Positions 45,304 to 56,215 of a stretch of DNA of 64,000 nucleotides are shown piece after piece. The first letter of the stretch is position 1, and each line of letters begins with the position of its first letter. The position numbers and the translations under genes are program-made. The stretch is from NCBI GenBank assembly GCA_030734395.1, contig JAUZTG010000015.1:434001-498000 (forward strand), written 5' to 3'. The notes below the pieces were generated by a model that had not been told where the DNA came from, ran no database searches, and saw only the letters and a list, made by a program, of their open reading frames with translations. Source of the stretch: Sarocladium kiliense. Taxonomy: Eukaryota; Ascomycota; Sordariomycetes; Hypocreales; Sarocladiaceae.

Positions 45304-47744
45304 ATGGCCGCTGTAGAGTATCCCACAAGACCTCCTTTCCGCATCGACGAGGATGAGATTACAGGCTATGTCGGCCCTGACTGGGTGCTGAGTCCCGGCG
45401 AGCAGGCGGATGTCAAGGTAATTCCACAAATCGAAGCCCTCGCCTTTCGTTGTTGAGTGATTGATGGCCGCTGACTCTTGACTCTTATAAGATTTCCTCC
45501 ACAAAGCCTTCACTGAGATACCGCCTCGTCAGGCTCCTCCAGGGTCTCGATGTCGACCATGCACCCACGCCAGCCACCCAAGTCATCGAGCACGGCCCTA
45601 AGGGAGAGCTCAAGGGCCGCTTCCAGGCTGCTCATCCGGGATCGTACGCCAAGGTTGACGGCTGGGCACGCGAGCCGCTCCTTGACAAGGCTGACGGCAT
45701 GGAGCTCATGTTTTATGGCCAGCCGTGGATGCTCAATGCTCCTTATGTCCAGTGCTTCGTGTCCACGGTCGACGCCGACAAGGGATCTGGGTTTGGCGTT
45801 CTCCTCGACACCCAGAACCACTTGGTCGTCTGGATAGGCACTGCCAACGGTGTTGAGACTATCAGACTTGCATCGGGCTTCCGTGAGCAGCGCTGGTTCC
45901 ATCTTCGCCTTCGCATTTCCGGCAAAGACGTCCAGATTACAATCACGCACCTGCCATCGGACAACGAGATCGCTCCCTCTCCGACACGCTTCCATGGTCC
46001 CCTCGCCCATGAGCCACGGCTTTCGTCCGACGTGCCTCTGCTCTTCGCCGCGTCTTACGCCAGTACGCCGACGACACAGTCTGTCCTGCCCATCCACTTC
46101 TTCAACGGCCGCCTGGACGCACCGGAGATCAAGGCTCTTGGTCCGCGGCCTTGGACCGTTGCTCGATGGGATTTCTCAAAGGGCATCGACACGGATGACG
46201 TTTACGACCAGTCGGGCTCGGGGCTGCACGGTGTGCTCATCAACGCGCCGACGAGGGGCGTCCGGGGCCATGACTATGACCACAGGCTGATTGGCGTGCC
46301 TTGGAAGGATGCAACGTACGGCTTCGGGGCGATTCACTTCCACGACGACGAGATCGACGACGCAGCCTGGGAGACTGATTTCAGCTTCACCGTGCCGACG
46401 GACCTGCGCTCAGGTGCATATGCCATCGAGGTCAATGACGCGGAGTCCGACCTCAAGGATTCCATTGTCTTCTTTGTGAGGCCCAAGGAGGTTCGCCCCC
46501 AGGCCAAGGTCGCTTTCGTCTTTTCTACCTTTACATACCTGGCGTACGCCAACGAGCACATGTACGATGAGACCAAGTCCACCCACATTTCCTTCCCCGA
46601 GGGCGTCCAGCTCGTTGCCTCGGACAATTACTACAAGATGGTGCGCCGCACCGATCTCGGCCAGGCAATCTACGACCTGCACAGTGATGGGTCTGGCGTC
46701 GTTTATAGCTCCTCGAAGCGGCCAATCCTGAACGTCCGCCCTGATTACATCCATTGGGGTTTCCAGCGTCCGCGCGAGTTCTCGGCCGACCTGATCATGG
46801 TCGGATTCCTCGAGAGACTATTCGGAGACGGCTACGACGTGTTGACGGACCATGACCTCCACCTGCGCGGTGCCGGCGCGCTTGCGGCGTACGATGTGGT
46901 CATCTCGGGGTCGCATCCTGAGTATCCCTCGATGGAGTCGCTGGACGCGTACGAGCAATTCACTCGCAATGGAGGGTCTCTCGTGTATGCAGGAGGCAAC
47001 GGCTTCTACGTAAGTATTCCAGCAAATTCTCCGGCTCAACCCCAAGGAAGAAGGTACATTTGGCTGACAGTGGCATGTATGTAGTGGCGATCTGTCACCG
47101 ACCATAAGCGACCACACCGAATGGAAGTCCGCCGTGCCGATGTCGGTGCCCGAACGCACGAGTTACCGGCTGGTGAGCGGTACCATTCCCTCAACGGTGA
47201 GCTCGGCGGCCTCTGGCGCTCCCTTGGCCGCGCGCCTAACTTGCTCTGGGGCATCGGCAGCTGCGCTTCAGGCAAGGGTGACGGCAGACCTTTCATCCCC
47301 GAGGCTGATGCCCTGTCCGACCCATCTCTGGCGTGGTTCTGGAAGGGTCTGAATGCCGAGTCGAAGAAACTGCTCGGTACAAAAGGACTTGCGGGTGGTG
47401 CGAGCGGCGACGAGCTCGACAGGCTGGACACGGCCATTGGTAGCCCCCGTAATGCCGTATTGCTGGCGCGCAGTGAGAGGCATGACGATCACTTCATGCT
47501 GTTCAACGAGGAGCTCATCTTCCCGATGATTGGCACACTGGGGTCGACTTCGCCGCTGGTCAGAAGCGACATGGTGTACTATGAGACCAACGGCGGTGGC
47601 GCCGTGTTCAGCGTCGGCAGCATCAACTGGAACAACTCGCTGGCGTGGGACGGATACGAGAATGACATTGCAACTGTGACGGAGAACGTGCTGCGGGAGT
47701 TCCTGGCACGAGGCAAGAGAAGTCGGGGTACCCGTCATGACTAA
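45304..47744 (+). CDS. N,N-dimethylformamidase large-subunit-like protein
   Basis: Three exons, 45304-45417, 45492-47009, 47085-47744; 763 aa, matching the large (beta, DmfA2) subunit of bacterial N,N-dimethylformamidase. That enzyme hydrolyses dimethylformamide to dimethylamine and formate at a mononuclear iron site. Visible blocks: a beta-rich concanavalin/LamG-like segment (QCFVSTVDADKGSGFGVLLD, IHFFNGRLDAPEIKAL), DFSKGIDTDDVYDQSG, SGAYAIEV, FVFSTFTYLAYANEHM, DLHLRGAGALAAYDVVISG.HPEYPS, NGGSLVYAGGNGFYWRS across intron 2, and GGGAVFSVGSINW at the end. Bacterial enzymes need a small alpha subunit; none is seen nearby. Its true substrate may be another N-substituted amide. The first exon gives MAAVEYPTRPPFRIDEDEIT. 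Confidence 0.85.
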
Positions 47745-49167
47745 AGGCAATGTCTTGAAGATTCCCAAGGTTCATCTGATGGATGGACTGTAGCGAATCT
47801 GCAGTGAGCTATTCCTCAAGTCAAAAGAACGGTGTACTGAAACCTTAGCATAGTACTGAAGAAAAGTCTCTTCCACATGAATTCCATATGCCCGGGGACA
47901 CTATATTAGACTGCGAGTGAGGCTAGGGAAGGGGTCCTTGCATCCTTGAACCTTCAGACTATTGGTTTCTCCGTGTCATGCATGTCTTTCTACACTCCAC
48001 CCTCCCTCCTTTAGCACTCCATGATCTCTTTGACAAACGAAGTCCTAGGCAGAATTGACATCACAGCGGCTGTGGCCCTTGTCAGGCTATTTGGGGAGGT
48101 GGGTTCCCTTGCCGTTGTCCTTTAGATTGCGACCTTTGAGCTCACATCTCTTCTTCATGCTGTATGCTTAGATATCGATCGCGATATCATTGATACGACT
48201 ACAGAGTATAACACTAGCACCCGCTGTGCTTCCTAGATTTCGTGGCTTCTATACTCAAAGTTTCTTCATTATGATCGTAGTTTGCTGCTCGACTTGTAAA
48301 GGCAGCTTGAAGTGAGAACTATGAGACCTTTTTGCCTATGAAGTCCTGCCATGTTTCATTTAGGTAGACTCAAAATGATTCATACGTACCACTCCCATGC
48401 CTTTCTCCAGGTTTCCAGATTCGTCCTCCTGTCTAGGTCCGCGAAACCTCTTCATAGATGCGCCCCGCGCCTTTTCACCATGATAAGCATTTGAGTGCAG
48501 TCCAGAACATCACGCAAATGGGGTCTAGGCTATTCTGTCCCTTATCTTTCAATCACTTCCTTGTTAGAGCTGACAGCCATGGCCGACTCGGTAGGGCTCT
48601 TCTTGTCTTTTTGGGGCGATATTGCGGATGTCGGCCTAGGACTTGGTTTACCTGCTTGAGGACTCACCGCTCCGCTTTCCATGATGCAAGCCCCCAAATA
48701 GCACTTCTCACAATTTGCTCCATCGATTATCAGATTGCGGCTGATGTAATTCGTGGCTTGACGAACTGTATGTGGATTAAGTAGCCCATTGGTCACGTAC
48801 TCTGTGAGGTAGCATTGTCTCAGCAGCCGAGTCGATGTTGTCTCTATTTTGAGCCAACATAGCTTGCGTAACACTCAAGAGTTTCAGGTCCTAGAGGCTT
48901 TTTGTGAATTCTCAATATCGAGGACGCCGAAGAATGTAACTCTGGCAATGCAACTTGGTCCTGAGAAGAGTCCTGCTCGCCCTTGTGATAGCAACACTGC
49001 TTCAAGGTCAGTGTCTCCAAACCCGTGAAGACGTTTGCCACCTCCTAGGTATAAAGGTACCGAGCTTTCTCTTTTTTTTTTGGGTTCAAACAACGGGGCA
49101 AACAAGCAGATTCTTCAAGACATCAACTCTACACACCAGCAAGCCGCTCATCAAGCTACTCTTCACC
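47745..49167. other. Intergenic region with a decayed RING-locus duplicate
   Basis: About 1.4 kb. The segment about 47952-48043 is roughly 85% identical by eye to 50092-50177, both containing TTTCTCCGTGTCA and CCTCCTTTAGCACT. Open frames at 48458-48784 (+) and 48542-48874 (-) have no recognisable domain; the latter is Ser/Pro/Lys-rich. A T-run (49069-49080) precedes the next gene by about 90 nt. Confidence 0.55.
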
Positions 49168-49673
49168 ATGAAATTCTCCCTCGGTTACATGCTCGCTGCG
49201 CCATTGATGGTGGACGCTGCTTGCAAGTGCACCTTCTATCAGACTAACAACTGGGATGAGCTGGGTCGACGATATCGAGTCCAGATCAAGGTCTCTGGAG
49301 TAAACGACATGTGGAAAGCGTTGGATGATACTTGCAACATTTACCGGAGCTTGGCCTCATGTAAGTCAGCCAAGCGTGTATTCAAGGCCTGAAAATCCGC
49401 CTTCATCAAGTATATGTACCTTCTATATACATATACCGTTTCCCCATGGCTTATTAGATACTAAATGATGTTTTAGGCAAGACGGATGTCCAGCTACCAC
49501 TGTGCTATGGAGTGAACGCTGATGGGGGCTATGCCTTGGCAGACACGAGTGTTGCGCATGGTCCATCCGGGCTATCAATTCACAATTCCTTATTCGATTC
49601 TATCGTCGCCGAATTGCAAAGGAACTCGAACTATGGCCCAAACTGTGAATATCAACAACATTCAACCTGGTAA
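49168..49673 (+). CDS. Small secreted cysteine-containing protein
   Basis: Two exons, 49168-49360 and 49477-49673; 129 aa. The N-terminus MKFSLGYMLAAPLMVDA is a signal peptide, leaving a mature chain of ~110 residues starting ACKCTF. Six cysteines (CKC, TC, SC split by the intron, LC, NC) could form three disulfides. The second exon reads CKTDVQLPLCYGVNADGGYA and ends NCEYQQHSTW. No known domain. Size, secretion signal and even cysteine number are typical of fungal small secreted proteins, including candidate effectors and antimicrobial proteins, but function is unknown. If the intron is retained the frame stops at 49390. Confidence 0.65.
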
Positions 49674-50166
49674 AGGGATGAGGGCGGGAGAGGCAAGCAG
49701 TTGCAGATTGGTTGCAGGAGGCTGCTCAAAGTCGTTGACAAGGCATCAGGTTGAACTGCAAGACTCTGCTTATGAGTGTTCGGACCCTGCTCGGAGGGTT
49801 TCAGTACTTCACTGGGTCTTCCTTCAACCCTTCAACACCACGGATTAGCAGAACGGATCTGGTTAACTTCAACGTACCAGAGTTTCTAATCGAGCCTTTT
49901 TGTTGGTACATACATGCGCTATGCTTTGTGCTGCTGCTTCTCCAAAACATGAGTTGGTATCACAGTGTGAGCACTGTTCCAGCTCCATGATACCGAGGCC
50001 AGGATCTCGCAGTTACGATGATACGTGCAATCTCGCCGACCCAAAGCTGGAAAACAAATATTTACTATCTCTGAACAATGTCCCTAGGCCTCCAGACCAT
50101 TTGTTTCTCCGTGTCACGAATGCCTTTCAACATTCCTCCTTCCCTCCTTTAGCACTTCAAGATCTC
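49674..50166. other. Intergenic region, partly duplicated sequence
   Basis: About 0.5 kb; the end (50092-50166) belongs to the duplicated block shared with 47.95-48.04 kb. No intact gene. Confidence 0.45.
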
Positions 50167-50280
50167 TTTGACATAGAGTGCGGCCGCCCCGCAAGACCTC
50201 GTCAGCTTCATTCTCAAACAGCCTGCATGAGATGCGTGATTGCAGAGGCTGTGCCTGATCTGATCCTCATTCGTCGTTGA
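50147..50280 (-). pseudogene. Degenerate RING-finger remnant
   Basis: In the minus frame immediately past the stop of the neighbouring gene, EDQIRHSLCNHASHAGCL aligns with DEIRHTLCDHVFHADCLKRW of the intact RING-H2 gene at 51.5 kb. The following RxCPLC zinc ligands are lost (RSCGAAALY), and the DNA is visibly similar throughout (for example GCATG.GA.ACGTGATxGCA). The RING is therefore dead here. Its reading frame overlaps the 3' end of the hypothetical gene at 50267-51136, indicating that a frameshift separated the body of that gene from its RING tail. Confidence 0.7.
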
Positions 50281-51136
50281 TTTCCCGGGTTTGTCCTCGC
50301 ATTTGCTTCTTGCGATACGTTCCGAGGGGCGGCAGACCCTCACGTGAAGCAATTTGTTCGATTGGTCGAAACTCAGAGCGGCAAATGGAGATGAAGCGGT
50401 GGTATTTGGCAGGGTTTGCAGCAAGGAGCGAATTTGCATACATAAGCTCGCGTGTTCCGCTGAGAAGCTCACCTCTTACTTGACGATTCCAAGCATTCAG
50501 CGGTGCTTTACCAACAGAAGGCCCAGTCAAGGCGTCGATGTGATATTGGCGATTCTCCGGTCTCAGTTGCTCAACGAGCTCCAAGGAGCGTGCATCAGGA
50601 CAGTGCGCATATAAATAGACCAGCTGTAAAGCCAGCCTTGCTTCTAGCCGGCTTTCGGGCAGGCTATCGAGAATCCCTGATATCAAGCCATCGATCAGGA
50701 AATACAAAGGCGGGACGGAGTGGTCATCAGGTGACAGGCGTGTTAGAGGCTCGGTGGAGATATTCCAATTCTGTGCAGAGAGCAGCACCGTCGTAGTAGG
50801 TGGCGGAGGGCCTTTAGGAGGTGGCATAAGCAGCCCCGGAGGTGGTTCACACTGTTCCTCTGTAGCGGGAGGCTCAAGGGAGAGATATCGAATCGTATGA
50901 GGCTGAATCAAGTTAGGGAGAGGTCCAGTGTGCATCTCACCATCGCTCCAGCCATCGCGGCGAAGGCTTGCCGCAGCGCCATCAAGATCTGAACCAGACA
51001 CTAGTAGGAACAGCTCGAATACGACTGTGGGGACGTTGTAATTGGCAATGGCGTCTTCTAGCCACAGACAGCAGGCGATGCCATCTTGGCACAACAGATC
51101 GCAGGGCTCGTACCGGGTCCGTGTTTGGGACGACAT
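50267..51136 (-). CDS. Hypothetical protein, truncated paralogue of the adjacent RING protein
   Basis: Single exon, 289 aa from the ATG at 51136 (MSSQTRTRYEPCDLLCQDGIACCLWLEDA). The N-terminal half has no known domain; a Pro-rich segment (LLMPPPKGPPPPTTT) sits mid-chain. Near the C-terminus ANPAKYHRFISICRSEFRPI and the following residues resemble INPAEFMQLCALRERRLKEL in the RING-H2 protein just upstream. The chain then stops at 50267, where a degenerate RING continues in another frame. I read it as a member of the same fungal RING family that lost its zinc finger. It may still be expressed; whether it functions is unknown. Confidence 0.5.
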   Translation of the reverse strand: MSSQTRTRYEPCDLLCQDGIACCLWLEDAIANYNVPTVVFELFLLVSGSDLDGAAASLRRDGWSDGEMHTGPLPNLIQPHTIRYLSLEPPATEEQCEPPPGLLMPPPKGPPPPTTTVLLSAQNWNISTEPLTRLSPDDHSVPPLYFLIDGLISGILDSLPESRLEARLALQLVYLYAHCPDARSLELVEQLRPENRQYHIDALTGPSVGKAPLNAWNRQVRGELLSGTRELMYANSLLAANPAKYHRFISICRSEFRPIEQIASREGLPPLGTYRKKQMRGQTREINDE

Positions 51137-51496
51137 CGTGGGATCTGGCACAGGCACTGATGGTGGTGGTTGGCGATGTGGGATGCGAGGTCTAAGTCCA
51201 GGCTGCAGGCATCCATCCACATTTACTCACATGCGCGACTGCACCGCCGATTGCGTGGCCACGCATCTTGAAGGTTCTGACTGTGTACAAATAGACTTTG
51301 AGTGCATCTGTTCAGAGCCACGTATTTGCTCAGGTCTCCGAGATGGAAACCCCCTAAGGATCATGCAATAGAACCAAGATAGCTGCTTTTCCTGCCGAGT
51401 AAAATAGTGGCTGAACAGAATAGTGACCACAACATGATCGAACAGTCCTTCCCTGACGCGCCGCGCGCGATGACTTCTCGCCTGCAAAGAATATCT

Positions 51497-52057
51497 TCAT
51501 GATTCCTCCTTCAATACTCCAAAGTCCGTTTGACACAAAGGGCACCGCCCGCGATATCCCGTCAACCACCTCTTCAGGCAATCTGCATGGAACACGTGAT
51601 CGCAAAGTGTGTGTCGGATCTCATCATGCTCGGCAAACCCTGCCAGGCAAATGCTGCACTGGTCCCATCGGCTCCTGGAGCCCAGCTCCGTGGAAGTGTC
51701 CTTGGGCGTCTCCTTCGATGCTCCCATCCAGCCCCTCCATCTTGCTAGACCACCAGCGAGAAGTGTCGGTGGCGGCTTCTGTACGCTTGGTTCAGCTGCG
51801 CTCTTTTCCGGGTTCAGGTCAGAGTACAATTTGAGAGGAGCGACGACATCGAGTTGTGAGGGTTGAACGAGCCGCCTTGCTTCCAACTCTTTAAGTCGTC
51901 GTTCCCGGAGAGCGCAGAGCTGCATGAACTCGGCAGGGTTGATGTGTTGCACTCCGCTGGGGGAAGTGGTTTGGTTTGCCTCCATTTGCGGTCGCCTCTT
52001 ACGCCTCCATGTCTTATACCTAGAGGCCAATGCCTGATCAGCAAATGTTGCAGGCAC
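51497..52057 (-). CDS. RING-H2 finger protein, putative E3 ubiquitin ligase
   Basis: Single exon, 186 aa (ATG at 52057; MEANQTT at about 51985 is an alternative). The C-terminal RING-H2 is complete: CSIC, a 14-residue spacer, C-x-H-x2-H-x2-C in LCDHVFHADC, and CPLC, with the Trp (KRW) that contacts E2 enzymes. The preceding region is basic and helical (RERRLKELEARR), with no membrane segment. It likely transfers ubiquitin to unknown substrates. The gene has a broken tandem relative at 50.1-51.1 kb and a sequence echo near 48.0 kb, suggesting local duplication and decay. Confidence 0.82.
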   Translation of the reverse strand: MPATFADQALASRYKTWRRKRRPQMEANQTTSPSGVQHINPAEFMQLCALRERRLKELEARRLVQPSQLDVVAPLKLYSDLNPEKSAAEPSVQKPPPTLLAGGLARWRGWMGASKETPKDTSTELGSRSRWDQCSICLAGFAEHDEIRHTLCDHVFHADCLKRWLTGYRGRCPLCQTDFGVLKEES

Positions 52058-53161
52058 GTCGGTAGCTCAACACTCGACGTTCCAGGTAATTTGTGAGGAC
52101 AATCCGATGCATTGAGAAGATAATCTGATCTTACAGCACATAGAGGAGACAGGGCGCAGCGATGCAAACCATCAGGATGCATAATTTCCACGCCCCTTCG
52201 ACTTGGTATGGGGTTAAAGATCTCGGAGCATGTTGGCGGTCTGTCGCTAGACCCATTTCTCAAGAAACAAAAAAAAAAATTGAGTGGCCTCTCTACCTCT
52301 GGCGCAAGTTAAAGGCTGAGCTCAACAAGGAGTCGAGGAAAGATAGATGTCAAGAGCAGAGCAGCGCAAATCTGATGAGGGAAGTGTTGTCGGATCACAT
52401 TGTACTCGCCGCAGGACATATTGGGTTATAAACGCCCACGCTCCTCTACACTTCACGTCAGCCACCTGCGGCAAGGCGGAAAGAGGAATAGAGGGAGGGA
52501 ACCCATCTCCATCTGCAGACCCCCAATCTTCCCCATCTTTGATCTCGAAACTCCTCCACAGGATCTAATGGCAAGCTGGTTACCCGTCGTCTGTTCCACC
52601 CATTGCAGCCAATCAAGACTCAGCGGTAAGACGGATCTGCCAAACACCCCCCCCTAGGTTCTCCGCAGTCAACCGACTGTTGGACTAATGGAATCTCCTG
52701 TATCGTGTCGTAGAGGTATTTCTTTACTCACTCAGGTATGCCAGACGCTTGTTTTGCGTTTGTCGAGGATCCGTTCCATGGGCGTCAGGGGTTCTCTACT
52801 TTGTTGAACCCTTGACACTGTCTCTGATGCGTGCGCGCCCGAATGCCAATGCCAACCTTGGCCAAGAAGGATGAGCCGGACTAGGGTGGATCGATACCTA
52901 CAATTGTGCCCTGTCGCTGGGGCTCACCGAGCGCGGCACATTCGGTCAGGCGGCCAGGGCAAGGCCCTCCGTGGATGTTCGTCGCTGATCCGCCATTGGT
53001 GAGGAACAGCGGCTTTAAGTTACTTAAACGCTAGATGAGGTGTTTACTGCAAAGACAGCTACAGTTCCTTCCATATTCTTGAGCCATAGTGTGGCCATAC
53101 TATGAACCGGTTTGCGTACGTGGTACGTTGCTGTACGATGAACTATCCCATCCCTAAATAC
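52058..53161. other. Intergenic region, no gene seen
   Basis: About 1.1 kb. Includes an A9 run (52269-52277) and a C9 run (52646-52654). Open frames at 52162-52657 show no domain. Confidence 0.5.
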
Positions 53162-55193
53162 TCATATGTCATATCGTATCGTCCGCCCCTGACTAATATG
53201 CCTCTCCTGACCATCACTATTCTGTGGAACATCGTTCTTGTAGGACACTGCAGAAGAAGTAGAGGACGGGTCCCGGCCTGCATCTTGCATCCCAGAAGAT
53301 CGAGGACCGCGGGACAGGCTTCGACGAATGCTCGTGGCAGTGCTTGCAGCAAGCGAATTAGTCCTCGAGAATGGTAGGTCGTTCGGATCAAAAACAGGTC
53401 GACTGAAGCGATTATAGGCGACGAAGTGGTCGCCCTCGTGAACGGAATTGGCGGGCGCCGCCTGGTGGATTGAGACGCGGCGGATCGAGGTGGCATCCTC
53501 TTGGATAGGTTGAACGCCCATTTGTTGATAGATGAGAGCCAAAATCGGGGTGGACAGCCCGTGGGCCACGATGGAAAAGACGACGAGGAAATAAATGCAT
53601 GGGGCCATGGCCTTGACCAGATTGTTCAGCTCTTCATCCGCTTCACCCTCCTTGGGAATAACGTGTCGCGCATGCTCAACGTAGAAGACAGCGCCAATGC
53701 CAATGGGACCGAAGTAGCCCATGAAGAGCGCCTCCCTCCAGTTCGCCACGACTCTAGGCATGAGCTTGTACCCGATCAGAAGGGCAGGTATCCTACGGAG
53801 GAAGAAGACCATGAAGCCCAGACCGAAAAGCCGGCCAATAGTGATGCCAGTGCCCTCGGGGTCGTGGAAGTCTGACCAGGGGATGATGGCTCCGATGTAC
53901 ATGAATCCGCCAAAGTTGAGAAGAACGTCGATACAGGAATTGACTTCGTCGTGTCGACGCTCGACCTCCTGTAAGTATTCGCCATCCCAGTTGAGGGCGT
54001 GCCCAGCGGCAGCGCAAGCAATGAGATCGTTGGTGCCGAGTACACCGCTGGTGCCGGCTAGGATGAGGCCGATTGCGGCTGGGAATAGCACATAGTAGGC
54101 ACCGTTAATCCAGCGTCTATGAACGATTTAGCAACGTGGCAAAGGAGGCGCTTTCGTCTGTTCACAAGGGGTGAACTCACCTTCGAAGGGCGTACTTCAT
54201 CGCATAGCGACAGACAGTGCCCACAACTGCTCCGTAGACTGCTCCCATGATGCAATAGTAGAGCCATGTCTCGATGAACCAACTCTTCATAGCATCGCCC
54301 ACACCGCCTCCCTGACGATCTACTTCCTCTCCTGCAGCTCGTGCCAGAAGTTGTAGACCATTTCCAGCATGCACTTCTGCCACAGGCTCCAGATTGCCCT
54401 TCCCAGATGCAAAGCGCAATAGATAGACAGCAAGCATCAAGAAGGGAAAGCCAAACCCATCATTGACACCGGCCTCGGCGGATATGATCTCTCGAAGGTG
54501 ACGGGGCACGTACTTATCGGCGAAGGGACCCTTGGCGACGGCCTGGGATAGGATGGGATCGGTACAGGTGACGCATGATGAGATGACGAGCGCGGTGAGG
54601 AGGCTCAGTCGAGGGATCGTGGCCAGCATGCAGAGCGTGGTAAAGATCCACATCAGCGTCATGATGGGAATCAGACACATGAAGAGGTCTTTCCACCGGC
54701 TGAAGTGGTACTGGGCTGGGAGCTGGTATCCGACGATGACGAGTTGCACGCTGATGACTATACGCGTGATTCCCTACACAGAGCCTGGTCAGACACAGCG
54801 CAACCTCGGACTTCGTCTTGATGGCTCTGATCCTACCAATGTGATCTCGCTGATTAGTTCGGGATCGACGGAGTCCCAGTTGTGCACTTCGAGGAGTCGC
54901 GCTGCTATGGGACCGAGGACGATGCCGACGGCCATAGCCGGAACTGGACATCAGGGTAGACATATTAGCTATGGCCAGCGAGAAGTAGAGATGAGAGATT
55001 TCTGCTGTTTCTCAGAACTTACGGGCTTCACCCAGGTACCATTTCTGTTTGATCTTGACTGATATCACGCCGTATAGGATTGTGAACCCTCCTGAGCGAG
55101 CAGTCAGTACATAGTTCTCAACGTGTGCTTGAGTCATTGAATACCTAGAACCCCCAGCACAACATTCAGATCGCTTGGATTCAGAGAAGGCAT
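53162..55193 (-). CDS. Na+(K+)/H+ antiporter, Nha1/Cnh1 family
   Basis: Five exons: 55193-55145, 55091-55023, 54943-54837, 54773-54181, 54116-53162; 590 aa, in frame. A plasma-membrane cation/proton exchanger for Na+/K+ efflux and pH homeostasis. About 12 hydrophobic segments are visible. Family motifs: WYLGEALPAMAVGIVLGP, the ion-binding SSCVTCTDPILSQAV and SAEAGVNDGFGFPFL, and FMGYFGPIGIGAVFY late in the transport domain. The cytosolic tail is short (~120 residues) and Ser/Arg-rich (TNSLAASTATSIRRSLSRG), likely phosphorylated. Yeast Nha1 has a far longer tail, so this is a short-tail filamentous-fungal form. The start exon encodes MPSLNPSDLNVVLGVLG. Confidence 0.9.
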
Positions 55194-56215
55194 GGCAAGG
55201 AGACGGACGTCAAGGCTGATGGGAGAAGCTCTGACGACAAAGACGCATGTGGCGTTGGTGGATGGCTGAAAAGGGTCAAGGGACATCCATGGGGGCAACG
55301 GCAGTTGACATATTTAAGAAACCGCCCGTTGGTTTGGGCTAACCGAAGGACGAGTCTCCGGCCAAGCAATGCCAAGGGGATTAGATGAGCCACGAATGTA
55401 GATATGGCATGATGGCACGAGTTCATTCTCTCTGTATACAAGCAAGGTGAAAGTGATTTACTGATCCTGCCACTTGTTCCTATTAGTCTATTAGTACCAC
55501 TGTAACGGCCCCTTGTATATTGACTCTCCAGGCCTTCATGGGGGCTGTCTCTTCGTATTATCCAACGGAAGACAAAGGAAAACGGCATCAACAACCTCTG
55601 CCATTGCCAAGATCTTGGAGGCCATCGCCAACCCAATCCACTCTCGATCTGCTCTCCCACAACGCTGGCCTTGGCAGCAGAGACATGCCGCCACTTGACC
55701 ATCCTTGACCTAGTTTAACTTCATGAACGAATCATGAGTCGCAGGTTAGGCGGACGACTCTGTCATTCGGCAGCAGACCCATTTGATTGACATGGGCCCT
55801 TTCTTCGACAGGCGGGGGGGGGGGGGGGGGGGGGGGGGTCCACTCAGGTGGTGATGACATGATGCTCCTCTTCACACAACTCTAATACATGCGCCTTACA
55901 TTGTGTCCACGCGCCTGATCTGACTCCCAGAATGAAGAAAAAAATGGTCTGAACCGTTTGATGGATAGCGTCTCGTTAGTCTTGGCGAACTGAACGGCAA
56001 CCTAGTCTAATAGTCCCCGCCTCCGGTCAGTCTTGGTTTAGCCCTGCCCTCCCTCAGATAAACTTCGCATCATCGCATGCAGATCGAAAGCAGGGGAAGG
56101 AAGAATAACCTTTCTGCTCCTCAGGGCAACATACATCTTCACCGGTGAAACATGCCGGAGGAAGCCTAAACCTCAGCCTCCATATCGTATTTACAGTTCG
56201 ATCTACAGCCGTAAG
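55194..56215. promoter_or_regulatory. Divergent intergenic region with G25 tract
   Basis: About 1.0 kb between the antiporter (leftwards) and the zinc-cluster regulator (rightwards). The longest homopolymer in the window, 25 G at 55814-55838, sits about 400 nt before the regulator ATG. No gene. Confidence 0.5.
55814..55838 (+). repeat. G25 homopolymer
   Basis: Twenty-five consecutive guanines in the divergent antiporter/regulator intergenic region. Confidence 0.85.

Noticed and set aside
17960..47744. Classical secondary-metabolite cluster
   Set aside because: No polyketide synthase, nonribosomal peptide synthetase, terpene cyclase or prenyltransferase is present; the enzymes are catabolic in type.
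48542..48874. Possible minus-strand gene with a Ser/Pro/Lys-rich product
   Set aside because: No recognisable domain, no signal peptide, no supporting splice sites, and the region lies among decayed duplicates.
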